Shown piece after piece: positions 18,060-26,890 of a stretch of 48,826 nt of DNA. Origin of the DNA: Chloroflexia bacterium. Lineage in GTDB: Bacteria; Chloroflexota; Chloroflexia; Thermomicrobiales; CFX8. The DNA lies in NCBI GenBank assembly GCA_030431755.1, contig JAUIIK010000024.1, forward strand, positions 1 to 48,826, in the 5' to 3' direction. The position numbers were made by a program, and so were the translations under genes. The notes under the pieces were generated by a model that saw nothing but the letters and a program-made list of their open reading frames with translations, had not been told where the DNA came from and did no database searches. Numbering within the stretch: the first letter of the stretch is position 1; the number at the start of each line of letters is the position of its first letter.

Positions 18060-19315
18060 TCTCGCGTGCGCTGTTCCGGTGGGTGATCGACATGCGGATG
18101 GAGCGTATCCATCCCGAAAGATGGCTCGACCATCTGGGCGACTGCTCCTGCCGCAAGGACCTGCCGCGTCGGCGCGGTTGCCTGTTGCCGCTTCGGTAGG
18201 CTGACCGTTTGCCTGGAAACGTTCAGGAGAATCCCGATGGCTGCCAGACTGACCATCATCGACGAGCCGCCATAGGAGACGAATGGCATCGTGATGCCGG
18301 TAAAGGGGATGGCCGCGCTCACCCCTCCGATGTTGAAGAGCGCCTGAAAGATGATCCAGGTCGAGATGCCGACGGCCACGAGCATCCCGAAGCGGTCCGA
18401 CGCCCGGCTGGCGATGACCATGCCGCGATAGCCGAGCAGCCCAAAGAGCAGGATGACAAGCGCCGCCCCGATCATCCCAAGCTCTTCGCCAATCACGGCA
18501 AAGATCGCGTCATTGTGCGGCGCTGGAAGCCAGGTGAACTTCTGCCGGCTCGCCCCCAGCCCGACGCCGAATAGCCCACCATCACCGAGCGCCAAGCGTG
18601 CCTGGAGGAGATGCCAGCCGGTGTCACTCGTGTTGCTCTCCGGATCGAGGAACGCCAGAATCCGCTCGCGCCGGTACTCGGCCGAGAGCGCCAGCGCTAG
18701 GAAGATCACACCCCCGGATACGATGAGCCCTCCGGTATGGACACTACGGCCACCGGCCACAAAGAGCATGCCGATGCCAATCGTCGCGAGCACCAGCGAG
18801 GTGCCCATGTCCGGTTCCATCATGACCAGCAAGATCAACATGCCCAGGACGCAGCCAAACTGAAAAAGCCGGCCCCAACGCTGCAGCAAATCACCCTGCG
18901 GTCCCAGCCAGCCCGCCAGGTAGACGATCAATGCCGGTTTCGCAAGTTCACTTGGCTGGAGCTGGGTGACACCGAGATCGAACCAGCGCCGCGCGCCGTA
19001 GACCTCAGTCCCGACCAACAGCACGGCGATGAGCAACCCCAGCGTGATACAGATCGCCGGGAAGCTGAGCGTGCGCCAGATGTGATAATCGACGTTCATC
19101 AGCACAAGCATGGCGACGGCACCGGCCACGATGAAGATGAGGTGCCGCGTCAGGTAGCTGTTCGCGCCAAGCGTGCCCGGCTCCATCCCGGAGGTCGCCG
19201 AGAAGACCATGACAGTGCCGAGCATCACCAGCGTCGAAACGATCGCCAGCAACCACCAGTCGGGCTCGTGCTGCGACCGGCCCGCGCCGGTCAGCGACCT
19301 AAGCAGCCCTCTCAT
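18041..19315 (-). CDS. ftsW: FtsW/SEDS-family peptidoglycan glycosyltransferase
   Basis: A 424-residue polytopic SEDS protein, about ten membrane segments, that polymerises lipid II for the septum together with a class B PBP. The segment AAIPFTGITMPFVSYGGSSMM is the family signature near the C-terminus, and the large loop holds KFTWLPAPHNDAIFAVIGEE. The C-terminal tail of about 60 residues is polar and probably cytoplasmic. The start forms an ATGA overlap with the murD stop. FtsW rather than RodA is inferred from the division-cluster context. Confidence 0.92.
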   Translation of the reverse strand: MRGLLRSLTGAGRSQHEPDWWLLAIVSTLVMLGTVMVFSATSGMEPGTLGANSYLTRHLIFIVAGAVAMLVLMNVDYHIWRTLSFPAICITLGLLIAVLLVGTEVYGARRWFDLGVTQLQPSELAKPALIVYLAGWLGPQGDLLQRWGRLFQFGCVLGMLILLVMMEPDMGTSLVLATIGIGMLFVAGGRSVHTGGLIVSGGVIFLALALSAEYRRERILAFLDPESNTSDTGWHLLQARLALGDGGLFGVGLGASRQKFTWLPAPHNDAIFAVIGEELGMIGAALVILLFGLLGYRGMVIASRASDRFGMLVAVGISTWIIFQALFNIGGVSAAIPFTGITMPFVSYGGSSMMVSLAAIGILLNVSRQTVSLPKRQQATAPTRQVLAAGAVAQMVEPSFGMDTLHPHVDHPPEQRTREWPADW

Positions 19316-20715
19316 CGCGCCGCTCCGTCTCTAGCCATGAGTCCCTGGACGGCTGCCCTGAACTGCCGGCCCCGATCGAACTCGTTCTGGAACATCCCGA
19401 AGCTGGCGCAACCGGGCGAGAGCAGGACGACATCGCCTGGGCCGGCAAGCGCGTTGGCACACGCGACAGCCTCTGCCATCGACGCAAACGGCCCATGCAG
19501 CGCGCTGTGTCCGGCATCGCGCAGCAGCCGTTCAAGCTCCGGCGTCGCGCCGCCATCGAGCAAGACGACTGCGGCGGCGCGTTCGGCTAGTTCGGCCGCA
19601 AACTCGGCCAGGTCGATCTTCTTCTCGGAGCCGCCGGCGATGACAATCAATTGACGGTCTTCGAACGCTCGCAGCGCGGCGATTGCGGCGACCGGCACTG
19701 TTGCCGTCGTGTCATTGATATAGGTCACATCTTCGATTGTCGCGACCGGCTCCATGCGATCGGCAATCGGCGCGAGTTTCGGGATCGCTGCGGCGATTCG
19801 TTGCGCCGGTACTCCAACGACGGTCGCTGCTGCGATTGCCGCCAGCGCGTTGGCCCGCGCGTGGTCGCCTGGGATCTGGAGCGCCCCATCTTGTCCAAAA
19901 TCGAGCCGCTCGTTTCCAAGCCGCCCGGAGAACCGACCATTGTCAATCCAGAAGGCCGCCTCACCATCGAGAGCGTCCTCGCCAACAACCGCCCGTTGCG
20001 CCGGCATATCGTTGGTGTGGGCGTCCAGCAGTGCATTGCCTGTAACGCTAACGAGCCAATCACCCGCATTCTGGTACCGCGCCAAGCCCGCTTTGACCGC
20101 CGCATACTCGTCTAGGCTGTCATAGCGGTCGAGATGATCCTCGGCGATGTTGGTGATGACGGCGACGTGCGGTGACAGATGTTGCTCGATCAATCCCTCG
20201 ATCTGAAATGAGGAGATCTCGAGAACGACCGGCACATCCGGCTGCAAGTCCGCGAGTTCGAGCACGGCGCTGCGCCCCATGTTCCCGGCGATGCGGACAT
20301 CCGGCCACTGCTCGCGGAGCATCGCCGCGATCATCGTCGTTGTTGTCGTCTTGCCCTTCGTCCCGGTCACGCCGATGATCGGCGCGGAGCACGCCTGGAA
20401 GAAGAGCGTCATTTCCATCTCGATGCGCGCGCCCAGGCGGCGAGCCAGATCGAGCCACGGCGACTCTCGTGGTACCCCTGGATTCCGCACAACGAGGTCG
20501 GCCCAGGCAAATTCAGCCTCGTTATGCCGTCCAAGCGTGTACTGGATGGGCAAATCTGCCAGCGCGTCGAGCGACGGTTGCAGCCGCTCGGCGTCCTGCA
20601 TGTCTGTCACGCGCACCTCAGCGCCCTGCTCGACGAGATAGCGGGCGACACCTGCGCCGCCCTGATTGACGCCCAACCCGAACACCAGGGCGCGCTGTCC
20701 GCGCAGCTCAACCAT
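19312..20715 (-). CDS. murD: UDP-N-acetylmuramoylalanine--D-glutamate ligase
   Basis: A 467-residue Mur ligase adding D-Glu to UDP-MurNAc-L-Ala. Features are the N-terminal VFGLGVNQGGAGVARYL nucleotide-fold loop, the P-loop GVTGTKGKTTTTTM, the ENITEDH-type sequence TNIAEDHLDRYDS, and YINDTTATVP near the C-terminal domain. The ATG at 20715 shares a base with the mraY stop (TGATG). Confidence 0.95.
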   Translation of the reverse strand: MVELRGQRALVFGLGVNQGGAGVARYLVEQGAEVRVTDMQDAERLQPSLDALADLPIQYTLGRHNEAEFAWADLVVRNPGVPRESPWLDLARRLGARIEMEMTLFFQACSAPIIGVTGTKGKTTTTTMIAAMLREQWPDVRIAGNMGRSAVLELADLQPDVPVVLEISSFQIEGLIEQHLSPHVAVITNIAEDHLDRYDSLDEYAAVKAGLARYQNAGDWLVSVTGNALLDAHTNDMPAQRAVVGEDALDGEAAFWIDNGRFSGRLGNERLDFGQDGALQIPGDHARANALAAIAAATVVGVPAQRIAAAIPKLAPIADRMEPVATIEDVTYINDTTATVPVAAIAALRAFEDRQLIVIAGGSEKKIDLAEFAAELAERAAAVVLLDGGATPELERLLRDAGHSALHGPFASMAEAVACANALAGPGDVVLLSPGCASFGMFQNEFDRGRQFRAAVQGLMARDGAAR

Positions 20716-21740
20716 CAGACAAGCGCCAATGCAACGCCGAGCAATCCGGCCATCATGCCGCCCAGCCAGAAGCGCAGCGTGATGCGCGGCTCGGACCAGC
20801 CGACAACTTCGAAGTGGTGGTGGAGGGGCGTGATCCGGAAGATGCGCTTGCCGCCGGTCAGCTTGAAGTAGCCGACCTGGAGCATGACCGAGACAGCTTC
20901 AGCGACGAAGACAGCGCCGACGATTGGCAAGAGCAGCCATTGGCCGGTCATGAACGCCGCCGTCGCCAGCGACGCCCCGAGCGCAAGCGAGCCGGTATCG
21001 CCCATGAAGACATCGGCCGGGTGGGAGTTGTACCAGAGGAAGCCAAAGAGCGCCCCAACCATCGTGAAGCAAAAGGTCACGACCTGAATCTGCCCCTGCA
21101 AAAAGGCGATGATCCCGTAGGCGACGAACGCGACAGCCGCCGTGCCACCGGCGAGCGTATCGAGCCCGTCGGTCAGGTTCACCGCATTTGAGAATCCGAC
21201 GATCATTACGATGGCAATCGGGATGTAGATCAGCCCGATATCGACCTTGCCGTAGCCGGGAATAAAGGCGCTCCGCAGACCCAGCGGGAAATAGAGAATG
21301 ATCGCAGTGACGCCAGCGAACACTGTGAGCCAGATCATCTTGAAGCGTCCGGCCATCCCCGCCGACGTGCCGCCAACGAGGTTGAGCCGGTCGTCGACCG
21401 CGCCCAACACCGAGCAGCAGATCAGGACGCCGAGCAGGAGCAGCGCCGACTCGCGACCATAGACGTTGAAGATAAGCGTCAGAATGGCGACCGCAGCGTT
21501 GAAGAGTATGCCGCCCATCGTCGGCGTGCCCATCTTCTCCATGTGGCCTTCGGGGCCGTCGATGCGGATCTTCTTGCCGATGTTCTTACGCCGCAGCAGG
21601 TCGATGAATGGTCGCCCGGCAATCAACACGAGCAGAAACGCCAGTCCCGACAGCGCCAGCGACAACGCCAGGTTGTCGAGCGGATCGACTGGCATGATCG
21701 AGCCGTTGAGGTCGAAGAGATCGCTCAGCAGACGGCTCAC
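20715..21740 (-). CDS. mraY: Phospho-N-acetylmuramoyl-pentapeptide-transferase
   Basis: A 341-residue polytopic membrane enzyme that makes lipid I from UDP-MurNAc-pentapeptide and undecaprenyl phosphate. The motifs MEKMGTPTMGGILF, GAVDDRLNLVGG (catalytic Asp pair), NAVNLTDGLDTLAGG and PLHHHFEV (tri-histidine) are all present. The GTG start overlaps the murF stop (GTGA). A short N-terminal extension precedes the first helix, so an ATG 45 bases downstream (MPVDPLDN) is an alternative start. Confidence 0.96.
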   Translation of the reverse strand: MSRLLSDLFDLNGSIMPVDPLDNLALSLALSGLAFLLVLIAGRPFIDLLRRKNIGKKIRIDGPEGHMEKMGTPTMGGILFNAAVAILTLIFNVYGRESALLLLGVLICCSVLGAVDDRLNLVGGTSAGMAGRFKMIWLTVFAGVTAIILYFPLGLRSAFIPGYGKVDIGLIYIPIAIVMIVGFSNAVNLTDGLDTLAGGTAAVAFVAYGIIAFLQGQIQVVTFCFTMVGALFGFLWYNSHPADVFMGDTGSLALGASLATAAFMTGQWLLLPIVGAVFVAEAVSVMLQVGYFKLTGGKRIFRITPLHHHFEVVGWSEPRITLRFWLGGMMAGLLGVALALV

Positions 21741-23137
21741 GAGACCTCGTCCGGATCCGGCAGCCGCAGCGCCTCGATGACCGTCTCCATCTGCACCCCG
21801 CGTGAGCCTTTCACCAGCACGAGATCACCATCCCGCATCAGATCGCGTAGCGCGACCGTCAGCGTCTCCTTCGAGTCGAAGTGGCGGGCGATCCGCTCCG
21901 GCTGGAGCTCGACGAATTCCTCATAGATAAAGCGGGCACGCTCGCCGACGGTCAACAAGCCATCAGCGACCTCAGCGACACGCCGGCCGACGACGCGGTG
22001 CCCCTCTTCCTCGTACTCGCCCATCTCGAGCATGTCACCGAAGACGGCTATGCGCCGGGTCGCATCGAGCTCTTCGAGCAACGTCAAGGCGGCGTTGCTG
22101 GAGGCGGGATTGGCGTTGTAGTGGTCGTCGAGTATCGTCGCGCCGTTCACCGCCGGCGTCAGGATCAGCCGCAGTTGGACGTCGGGAGACTCGAACCCGC
22201 GCAGAATGTCCGCCAGATCCATGCCTAGCTCGAACCCAACCGCGATCCCAACGAGCGCCATGTGGACACTGTGCCTGCCGAGCAAGGGTACGGCGATGCG
22301 GTCGCTCTGATCGCCTCGCACGAGGGTGAACTGAATGCCTTCCAGGCCAAGCCCGGTGACGTCGGTTGCACGCAAGTCTGCGCCCTCGGCCAATCCATAA
22401 GTCTGAACCCGGCAGCTGGCATGCTCGGCCATCGCCAGCACACGCTCATCGTCGGCATTCAGCAGCGCCAGGCCGTGGTCGGGCAGCGCCTCGACCAGCT
22501 CGACCTTCGTCTGGGCGATGGCTTCGAGCGAGCCCATCCGCGATAGGTGCGAATAGGTCACGTTGGTGACGACGCCGATATCCGGCCGGGCGATCTCGGC
22601 AAGCTCAGTGATCTCGCCAAAGCGATAAGCGCCGCCCATCTCGAGCACGGCGACATCGGTATCCGGCGTCACCTGAAGCACGCTGACCGGCAAGCCGACC
22701 TCGTTGTTGTAGCTACCGGCGCTCTTGAGCACGTCGAACTGCGCTCCAGCAACAGCGGCGATGACCTCTTTCGTGCTCGACTTCCCGATGCTGCCGGTTA
22801 TCCCAACAAGCCGGATGTCGAACAAGCCGCGCCAATGTGCCGCCAGCTCGTGGAGCGCCGCGAGCGTGTCGTCAACGCCGATGACGGCATAGCCGGTGCT
22901 ACGACTGCCGTGTGCTTCGGCCCAGGCATTCCCGGCCAGCACGCCCGTCGCGCCGGCCTCGAGTGCGTTCTCAATAAACTGGTGGCCGTCCATTTCCTCG
23001 CCGGGCAAGGCCACAAAGAGATCCCCTGGTTCGACGAGGCGTGAATCGTGGATCACCTTGCCGAAGAGAGTGTCCGGCGCGGCTTCGCCATAGAGCGTTC
23101 CGCCGGTGCCCTCCAGCACGTCATGGAGACGGATCAT
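21737..23137 (-). CDS. murF: UDP-N-acetylmuramoyl-tripeptide--D-alanyl-D-alanine ligase
   Basis: A 466-residue Mur ligase that adds D-Ala-D-Ala. The P-loop reads GITGSIGKSSTKEV. The stretches AGSYNNEVGLPVSVL and DDHYNANPASSNAAL are diagnostic of MurF and not MurE, and the D-N-P-R motif of diaminopimelate-type MurE is absent. Its ATG overlaps the ftsI stop by 4 bases (ATGA). MurE is normally found between ftsI and murF, and there is no room for it here. Confidence 0.95.
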   Translation of the reverse strand: MIRLHDVLEGTGGTLYGEAAPDTLFGKVIHDSRLVEPGDLFVALPGEEMDGHQFIENALEAGATGVLAGNAWAEAHGSRSTGYAVIGVDDTLAALHELAAHWRGLFDIRLVGITGSIGKSSTKEVIAAVAGAQFDVLKSAGSYNNEVGLPVSVLQVTPDTDVAVLEMGGAYRFGEITELAEIARPDIGVVTNVTYSHLSRMGSLEAIAQTKVELVEALPDHGLALLNADDERVLAMAEHASCRVQTYGLAEGADLRATDVTGLGLEGIQFTLVRGDQSDRIAVPLLGRHSVHMALVGIAVGFELGMDLADILRGFESPDVQLRLILTPAVNGATILDDHYNANPASSNAALTLLEELDATRRIAVFGDMLEMGEYEEEGHRVVGRRVAEVADGLLTVGERARFIYEEFVELQPERIARHFDSKETLTVALRDLMRDGDLVLVKGSRGVQMETVIEALRLPDPDEVS

Positions 23138-24867
23138 CGCGACTCCTCCGGTTGAATGCCGTAGAGCAGGAACAGCTCACGCAGGATCTCGCCGAGCGCC
23201 GGCCCGGCGGCGGTCTCGCCCCAGGGCGTCTCTTGCGGTTCGTCGATCTTCACCAGGACAACAAACTGGGGTTCCTCAACCGGTCCAAAGCCGACGATCG
23301 ACGCGATCGTCGCGTCCTCGACGTAGCCGCCGTCGGGCGACGGAACCTGCGCCGTCCCGGTCTTTGCGCCAATCTCATAGCCCTCAACCTGTGGGTAGGC
23401 TTCATAGCGTCGTTCGACCACCTGATGGAGCATCTCCCGCATGACCGCCGAGGTTTCCTCCGAGATGATCTCCCGTGTCACCTCCGGCTCATGCCGGACG
23501 ACCTCGCCGTCCGGCCGGTGTTCCTCGGCGATGATGTGCGGCTCCATCAGATAGCCGCCATTGACGATGGCCGAGTAGGCGTTCACCATCTGGAGCGGCG
23601 TCACCGCGATACCCTGGCCAAACGCGTTGGTGAAGAAAAGGGTCTCGTTCCAATCGCGCTCCCACGGCTTCGTCAGGATGCCGCGCTCCTCGCCCTGGAG
23701 CTCGATGCCGCTGAGCTTGCCGATGCCGAACTGGGTAAGACGCTGGAAGAGCCGGTCCGCGCCGATCTTCTCGGCGACGTGGATCGCCCCGAGGTTCGAC
23801 GAGCGCACCAGCACCTCGGTCATCGTCTGGACGCCGTAGACATTGCCATTGTTGTTCGTGATTGGCGGGTGTCCCGGAATCTCCCGGTAGCCGGGCGCGT
23901 CATCGAATGTGCTGTCAGCGGTCACGACGCCGTCGTCAATCCCGATGGCCATGACAATCGACTTGAAGGTCGAGCCGGGCTCGTAAACTCGCGAGACAGC
24001 CGGATTGGCGAAGACGCTCAGGTCGTCGGCATTCTGATAGGAATTCGGGTCGTAGACCGGCCAGCTGGCCATACCGAGGATCGCGCCGGTGTTCGGGTCC
24101 TGAACGATGATCGTCCCGCCTTTGGCGCGCTGCTCCCGCACCGTCTCCTCGAGCACTCGCTCGATGAGTAGCTGCACGCCGCTATCGATGGTCAACACGA
24201 TGTCCGAGCCGTCGTCCGGCGGGTCCCAGTAGCTCGGCGTCAAGGCGATGACATTGCCTGCGCCATCGCGCTCGGCGATCAGCGAGCCGGCGTCGCCGCC
24301 GATCACGTCGTCATAGCCGCCCTCGACGCCGTAGTTGCCCTCGTGTTCGACATTCGTGAACCCGAGCACGTGGGCGACGAACTCGCCGTTGGGGTAATAG
24401 CGTAGCGGCTCCGGCTCCAGATAGATGCCGTCGAGCTTCAGCGCCTCGATGGCTTCAACTGCCGCGGGGTCAATCTGCCTGGCAAGCTGGAGCCACTCGA
24501 CATCCGGCGCTGTCAACTGCGCGTGCAGCTCATCAACCGGCCGGCCAAGCAACGGCCCGAGCAACTCGGCGGTATGCCGGGGATCTTCGATGTTGCCGAG
24601 AATCGCCCAGACACGCGCGGACGGCAAATCCGTGGCGAGCAATGTGCCGCGCGCATCATAGATATCGCCGCGGCGCGCCGGGACTGTATCAGCGACAAGC
24701 CGCTCGGCGACCGCCCGGCCAGCCAATTCGTGCGAGCGCACGAGCTGCACCTCGGCCACCCGGTATGCAACGTACCCGGCGAGAATGCCGAAGGCAGCCA
24801 GCAGGAGCAGCGATCGTTTGCGCGAAGGCTCACGCCAGGTGTTGATGCCGCCGGTCGCGTCAGTCAC
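23134..24867 (-). CDS. ftsI: Class B penicillin-binding protein (FtsI/PBP3-type transpeptidase)
   Basis: A 577-residue septal transpeptidase that cross-links peptidoglycan with FtsW. There is one N-terminal membrane anchor (LLLLAAFGILAGYVAYRVA, about 20-38), then a pedestal domain beginning with PARRGDIYDARG. The transpeptidase domain has STFK with the nucleophile at 299, SSN at 356-358 and KTG at 502-504. No PASTA domain follows. The GTG start overlaps the end of the FtsL-like gene by 8 bases. It passes directly into murF. Confidence 0.94.
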   Translation of the reverse strand: MTDATGGINTWREPSRKRSLLLLAAFGILAGYVAYRVAEVQLVRSHELAGRAVAERLVADTVPARRGDIYDARGTLLATDLPSARVWAILGNIEDPRHTAELLGPLLGRPVDELHAQLTAPDVEWLQLARQIDPAAVEAIEALKLDGIYLEPEPLRYYPNGEFVAHVLGFTNVEHEGNYGVEGGYDDVIGGDAGSLIAERDGAGNVIALTPSYWDPPDDGSDIVLTIDSGVQLLIERVLEETVREQRAKGGTIIVQDPNTGAILGMASWPVYDPNSYQNADDLSVFANPAVSRVYEPGSTFKSIVMAIGIDDGVVTADSTFDDAPGYREIPGHPPITNNNGNVYGVQTMTEVLVRSSNLGAIHVAEKIGADRLFQRLTQFGIGKLSGIELQGEERGILTKPWERDWNETLFFTNAFGQGIAVTPLQMVNAYSAIVNGGYLMEPHIIAEEHRPDGEVVRHEPEVTREIISEETSAVMREMLHQVVERRYEAYPQVEGYEIGAKTGTAQVPSPDGGYVEDATIASIVGFGPVEEPQFVVLVKIDEPQETPWGETAAGPALGEILRELFLLYGIQPEESR

Positions 24868-25345
24868 CGGCCGGCCCTTCCGCGTTGCCGGATGAGCCGG
24901 TCAAGCGGTTCCAGAAGCGCTGGAGCGTTGATGGACCTTCTTCCGGAGTCGACTCAGGCTCGGCCTCCACGACAGCCGGTGGTAGTTCGACATCGAGAAA
25001 GACGTAGTCGTCGACCGGCTGCATCCCAAGCTCGAAGCGGGCTGTTGAGTCAACTGCCGGTAGCGCTTGTTTGCCGGCGATCTGCGCCGATAGCCGCTGT
25101 TGCTCGACGAGGGCAGCCTCACGCTCACGCTGCAAAGCAGACATCTCATAGCCAAGGTTCGCTACGTGGTTCGTCTGGAGCAGGTAGAGCATACCCAACG
25201 CGCCGATCACAAGGACCGAGAGCAGTACAACGAGCGCGCCCGGCAACCGTCGCGGCCGCCCAGCCGGCGGCGAGTTCCAGAGATAGTCTGCCGCAGGCGC
25301 TTGGCCCTGGGCTTCCGCCGGTTTCTGGGTGCTTATGACCGTCAT
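24860..25345 (-). CDS. ftsL: FtsL-like septum protein
   Basis: A 161-residue bitopic protein. A proline-rich cytoplasmic N-terminus of about 35 residues is followed by a membrane segment (GALVVLLSVLVIGALGMLYL) and then a heptad-like coiled coil (ANLGYEMSALQREREAALVE). The extracellular tail after about residue 110 is long and rich in Glu and Pro, unlike compact FtsL proteins. Position between rsmH and ftsI, size and topology make it FtsL (or the FtsB/DivIC-like partner); sequence similarity alone would not. Its ATG overlaps the rsmH stop by 4 bases. Confidence 0.7.
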   Translation of the reverse strand: MTVISTQKPAEAQGQAPAADYLWNSPPAGRPRRLPGALVVLLSVLVIGALGMLYLLQTNHVANLGYEMSALQREREAALVEQQRLSAQIAGKQALPAVDSTARFELGMQPVDDYVFLDVELPPAVVEAEPESTPEEGPSTLQRFWNRLTGSSGNAEGPAGD

Positions 25346-26280
25346 GGAAGCCGCTCGGCGACGCGCATGATCGCGCTCCGGGCGCGCGAATTCCGCTCAA
25401 CCTCGGCGTCGCTGGGCCGCACGGGCCGTCCAGAGGAACGCAGGCGTGGCTCCCGGCCACAGGTGCATACTGGCTGGTCCGGCGGGCAGATACAGCCCTT
25501 GACCTCCCGCGCGATGAACTGCTTGACGATACGATCTTCGAGCGAGTGGAAGCTGATGACGACGAGGCGGCCTGCGGGACCGAGGATGCTCAACGCGGCT
25601 TCCAGTCCGCGCTCCAGCTCGGCCAGCTCGTCGTTGACCGCGATGCGTAGCGCCTGGAATGTGCGCGTGGCCGGGTGGATCCGTGCGCCGGGTGGCCGGC
25701 CAATCGTTGCCTCGACGATCTCCGCCAGCCGGGTCGTCGTCACGATTGGCCGGTTGGCGCGCTCACGGACAATCGCCCGCGCGATTCTGCGCGCCTGCCG
25801 CTCCTCGCCATAGTCGTAGAGCAGCTGGACAAGCTCGGCTTCGCTGAGCCGCGCGAGAAGCGCCGACGCGGGTTCGCCGCTGGCGCTGTCCATCCGCATA
25901 TCGAGTGGCCCTTCCCGCAGGAAGCTAAACCCGCGCTCGGCGTCGTCGAGCTGTAGCGACGAGAGACCGAGGTCGAGGAGCACGCCATCGACGGGGTCGA
26001 AATTGCGCGCCGCTGCCTCGGCGGCCATTTCCGAGAACGGAGCGTTGACAAAGATGATCTGCGCATCAACGCGAGTCGCCAGCGCCTCAGCGCGTAGAGC
26101 GGCGTCGGCATCGCGGTCAAAGGCGAGAATCGCGCCCGCGCTGCCGGCGCGTTCGGCGATGCCGGCGCAGTGTCCGCCCGCGCCGAAGGTGCCGTCAACG
26201 TAGAAGCCGCCCGACGATACGCGCAGCGCTTCGAGGGCTTCATCACGCAGGACCGGGATATGTCCAGGCTCGCCGGGCAT
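25342..26280 (-). CDS. rsmH: 16S rRNA (cytosine(1402)-N(4))-methyltransferase
   Basis: A 312-residue RsmH/MraW methyltransferase that modifies C1402 of 16S rRNA in the ribosomal P site. It starts GHIPVLRDEALEAL, has the S-adenosylmethionine loop DGTFGAGGHCAGI, and the C-terminal TRTFQALRIAVNDEL and VISFHSLEDRIVKQF family motifs. The ATG at 26280 is chosen because AGGAGGGA lies 6-8 bases upstream; the longer frame runs into mraZ. It is 89 bases downstream of mraZ, the only sizeable gap in this part of the cluster. Confidence 0.95.
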   Translation of the reverse strand: MPGEPGHIPVLRDEALEALRVSSGGFYVDGTFGAGGHCAGIAERAGSAGAILAFDRDADAALRAEALATRVDAQIIFVNAPFSEMAAEAAARNFDPVDGVLLDLGLSSLQLDDAERGFSFLREGPLDMRMDSASGEPASALLARLSEAELVQLLYDYGEERQARRIARAIVRERANRPIVTTTRLAEIVEATIGRPPGARIHPATRTFQALRIAVNDELAELERGLEAALSILGPAGRLVVISFHSLEDRIVKQFIAREVKGCICPPDQPVCTCGREPRLRSSGRPVRPSDAEVERNSRARSAIMRVAERLP

Positions 26281-26369
26281 CCTGGCTCCCTCCTGGCTGT
26301 CTAGCGTCAAAGCAGGCATGAACATCGCTGGTGTGTTGATCCCATATACGCCGCGCAACGTCTGTCGGA

Positions 26370-26798
26370 CTAGATCAGCTCCGCCAACCGTTCCGCGACC
26401 GCCTGTCCGTCGCGGTCGAGCGCCGAGCGCTCGGACAACCACTGCTCCGGACTCCAGATTTCGATAAATGTATGCATGCCGGTGACGACCGCATCACGAT
26501 CGAGGCCGGCATAGTCGCGGAGTCCCGAGGGGATCAGGATGCGGCCCTGTTTGTCGAGCTCAAGATCCGCCGCGTCGGCAAAGAGCAACCGCCGCAACGC
26601 GCGTACATCTGGATCGCCGATAGATAGCTCCGACACGCGCTTGGCCAGCGGTAGCCACTCGGCCATTGGATAGACGAGCAGACAAGCGTCGAAGCCGCGC
26701 GTTACAACGACTCCGTCAGAAAGCTGGTCGCGATACCGGGCAGGCAACGCCAAACGCCCTTTGGTGTCGACGGAATGATCGAATCGTCCAAGAAACAC
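26370..26798 (-). CDS. mraZ: Transcriptional regulator MraZ
   Basis: A 142-residue protein with two SpoVT/AbrB-type DNA-binding repeats: DTKGRLALPARYRD near residues 11-24 and LDKQGRILIPSGLRD near 80-94. MraZ forms large rings and represses its own dcw operon by binding tandem G-rich boxes upstream. The start is GTG at 26798. The gene heads the division cluster, and four boxes of the expected type and spacing lie just upstream at 26851-26890. Confidence 0.95.
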   Translation of the reverse strand: MFLGRFDHSVDTKGRLALPARYRDQLSDGVVVTRGFDACLLVYPMAEWLPLAKRVSELSIGDPDVRALRRLLFADAADLELDKQGRILIPSGLRDYAGLDRDAVVTGMHTFIEIWSPEQWLSERSALDRDGQAVAERLAELI

Positions 26799-26840
26799 CG
26801 GTCCGGCCCTGCCAGTTCGAGGTTGTCGAGACGCAGCATG

Positions 26841-26849
26841 TTATCCACA
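26841..26849 (+). promoter_or_regulatory. Perfect DnaA box (TTATCCACA) in the mraZ leader
   Basis: TTATCCACA matches the high-affinity DnaA box consensus exactly. It is directly next to the last GTGGGG box, between the -10 element and the mraZ start. Only one full box is seen, so this is not an origin. Regulation of the division cluster by DnaA is an inference. Confidence 0.5.
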
Positions 26850-26850
26850 T

Positions 26851-26890
26851 CGCGCCCCACTTTTCCCCACTCGACCCCACAACTGTCCAC
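26851..26890 (-). promoter_or_regulatory. MraZ operator: four GTGGGG-type direct repeats with 10-bp period
   Basis: Read on the minus strand the four consecutive decamers are GTGGACAGTT, GTGGGGTCGA, GTGGGGAAAA and GTGGGGCGCG. The 5-6 base core repeats exactly every 10 bp. Known MraZ sites are TGGG-type direct repeats spaced at one helical turn just upstream of mraZ, so these are very likely its operator. They lie immediately downstream of the -10 box, over the expected transcription start, where binding would block RNA polymerase. Confidence 0.8.

Noticed and set aside
23041-24171. A 376-codon plus-strand frame opposite ftsI
   Set aside because: Antisense shadow; the ftsI catalytic motifs lie on the minus strand in the same bases.
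26841-26849. DnaA box considered as part of a replication origin
   Set aside because: Only one full box is seen, with no AT-rich unwinding region and no dnaA or dnaN nearby.
26851-26890. Short tandem repeat considered as a CRISPR start
   Set aside because: Units are 10 bp with no spacers of CRISPR size; the site fits a MraZ operator.
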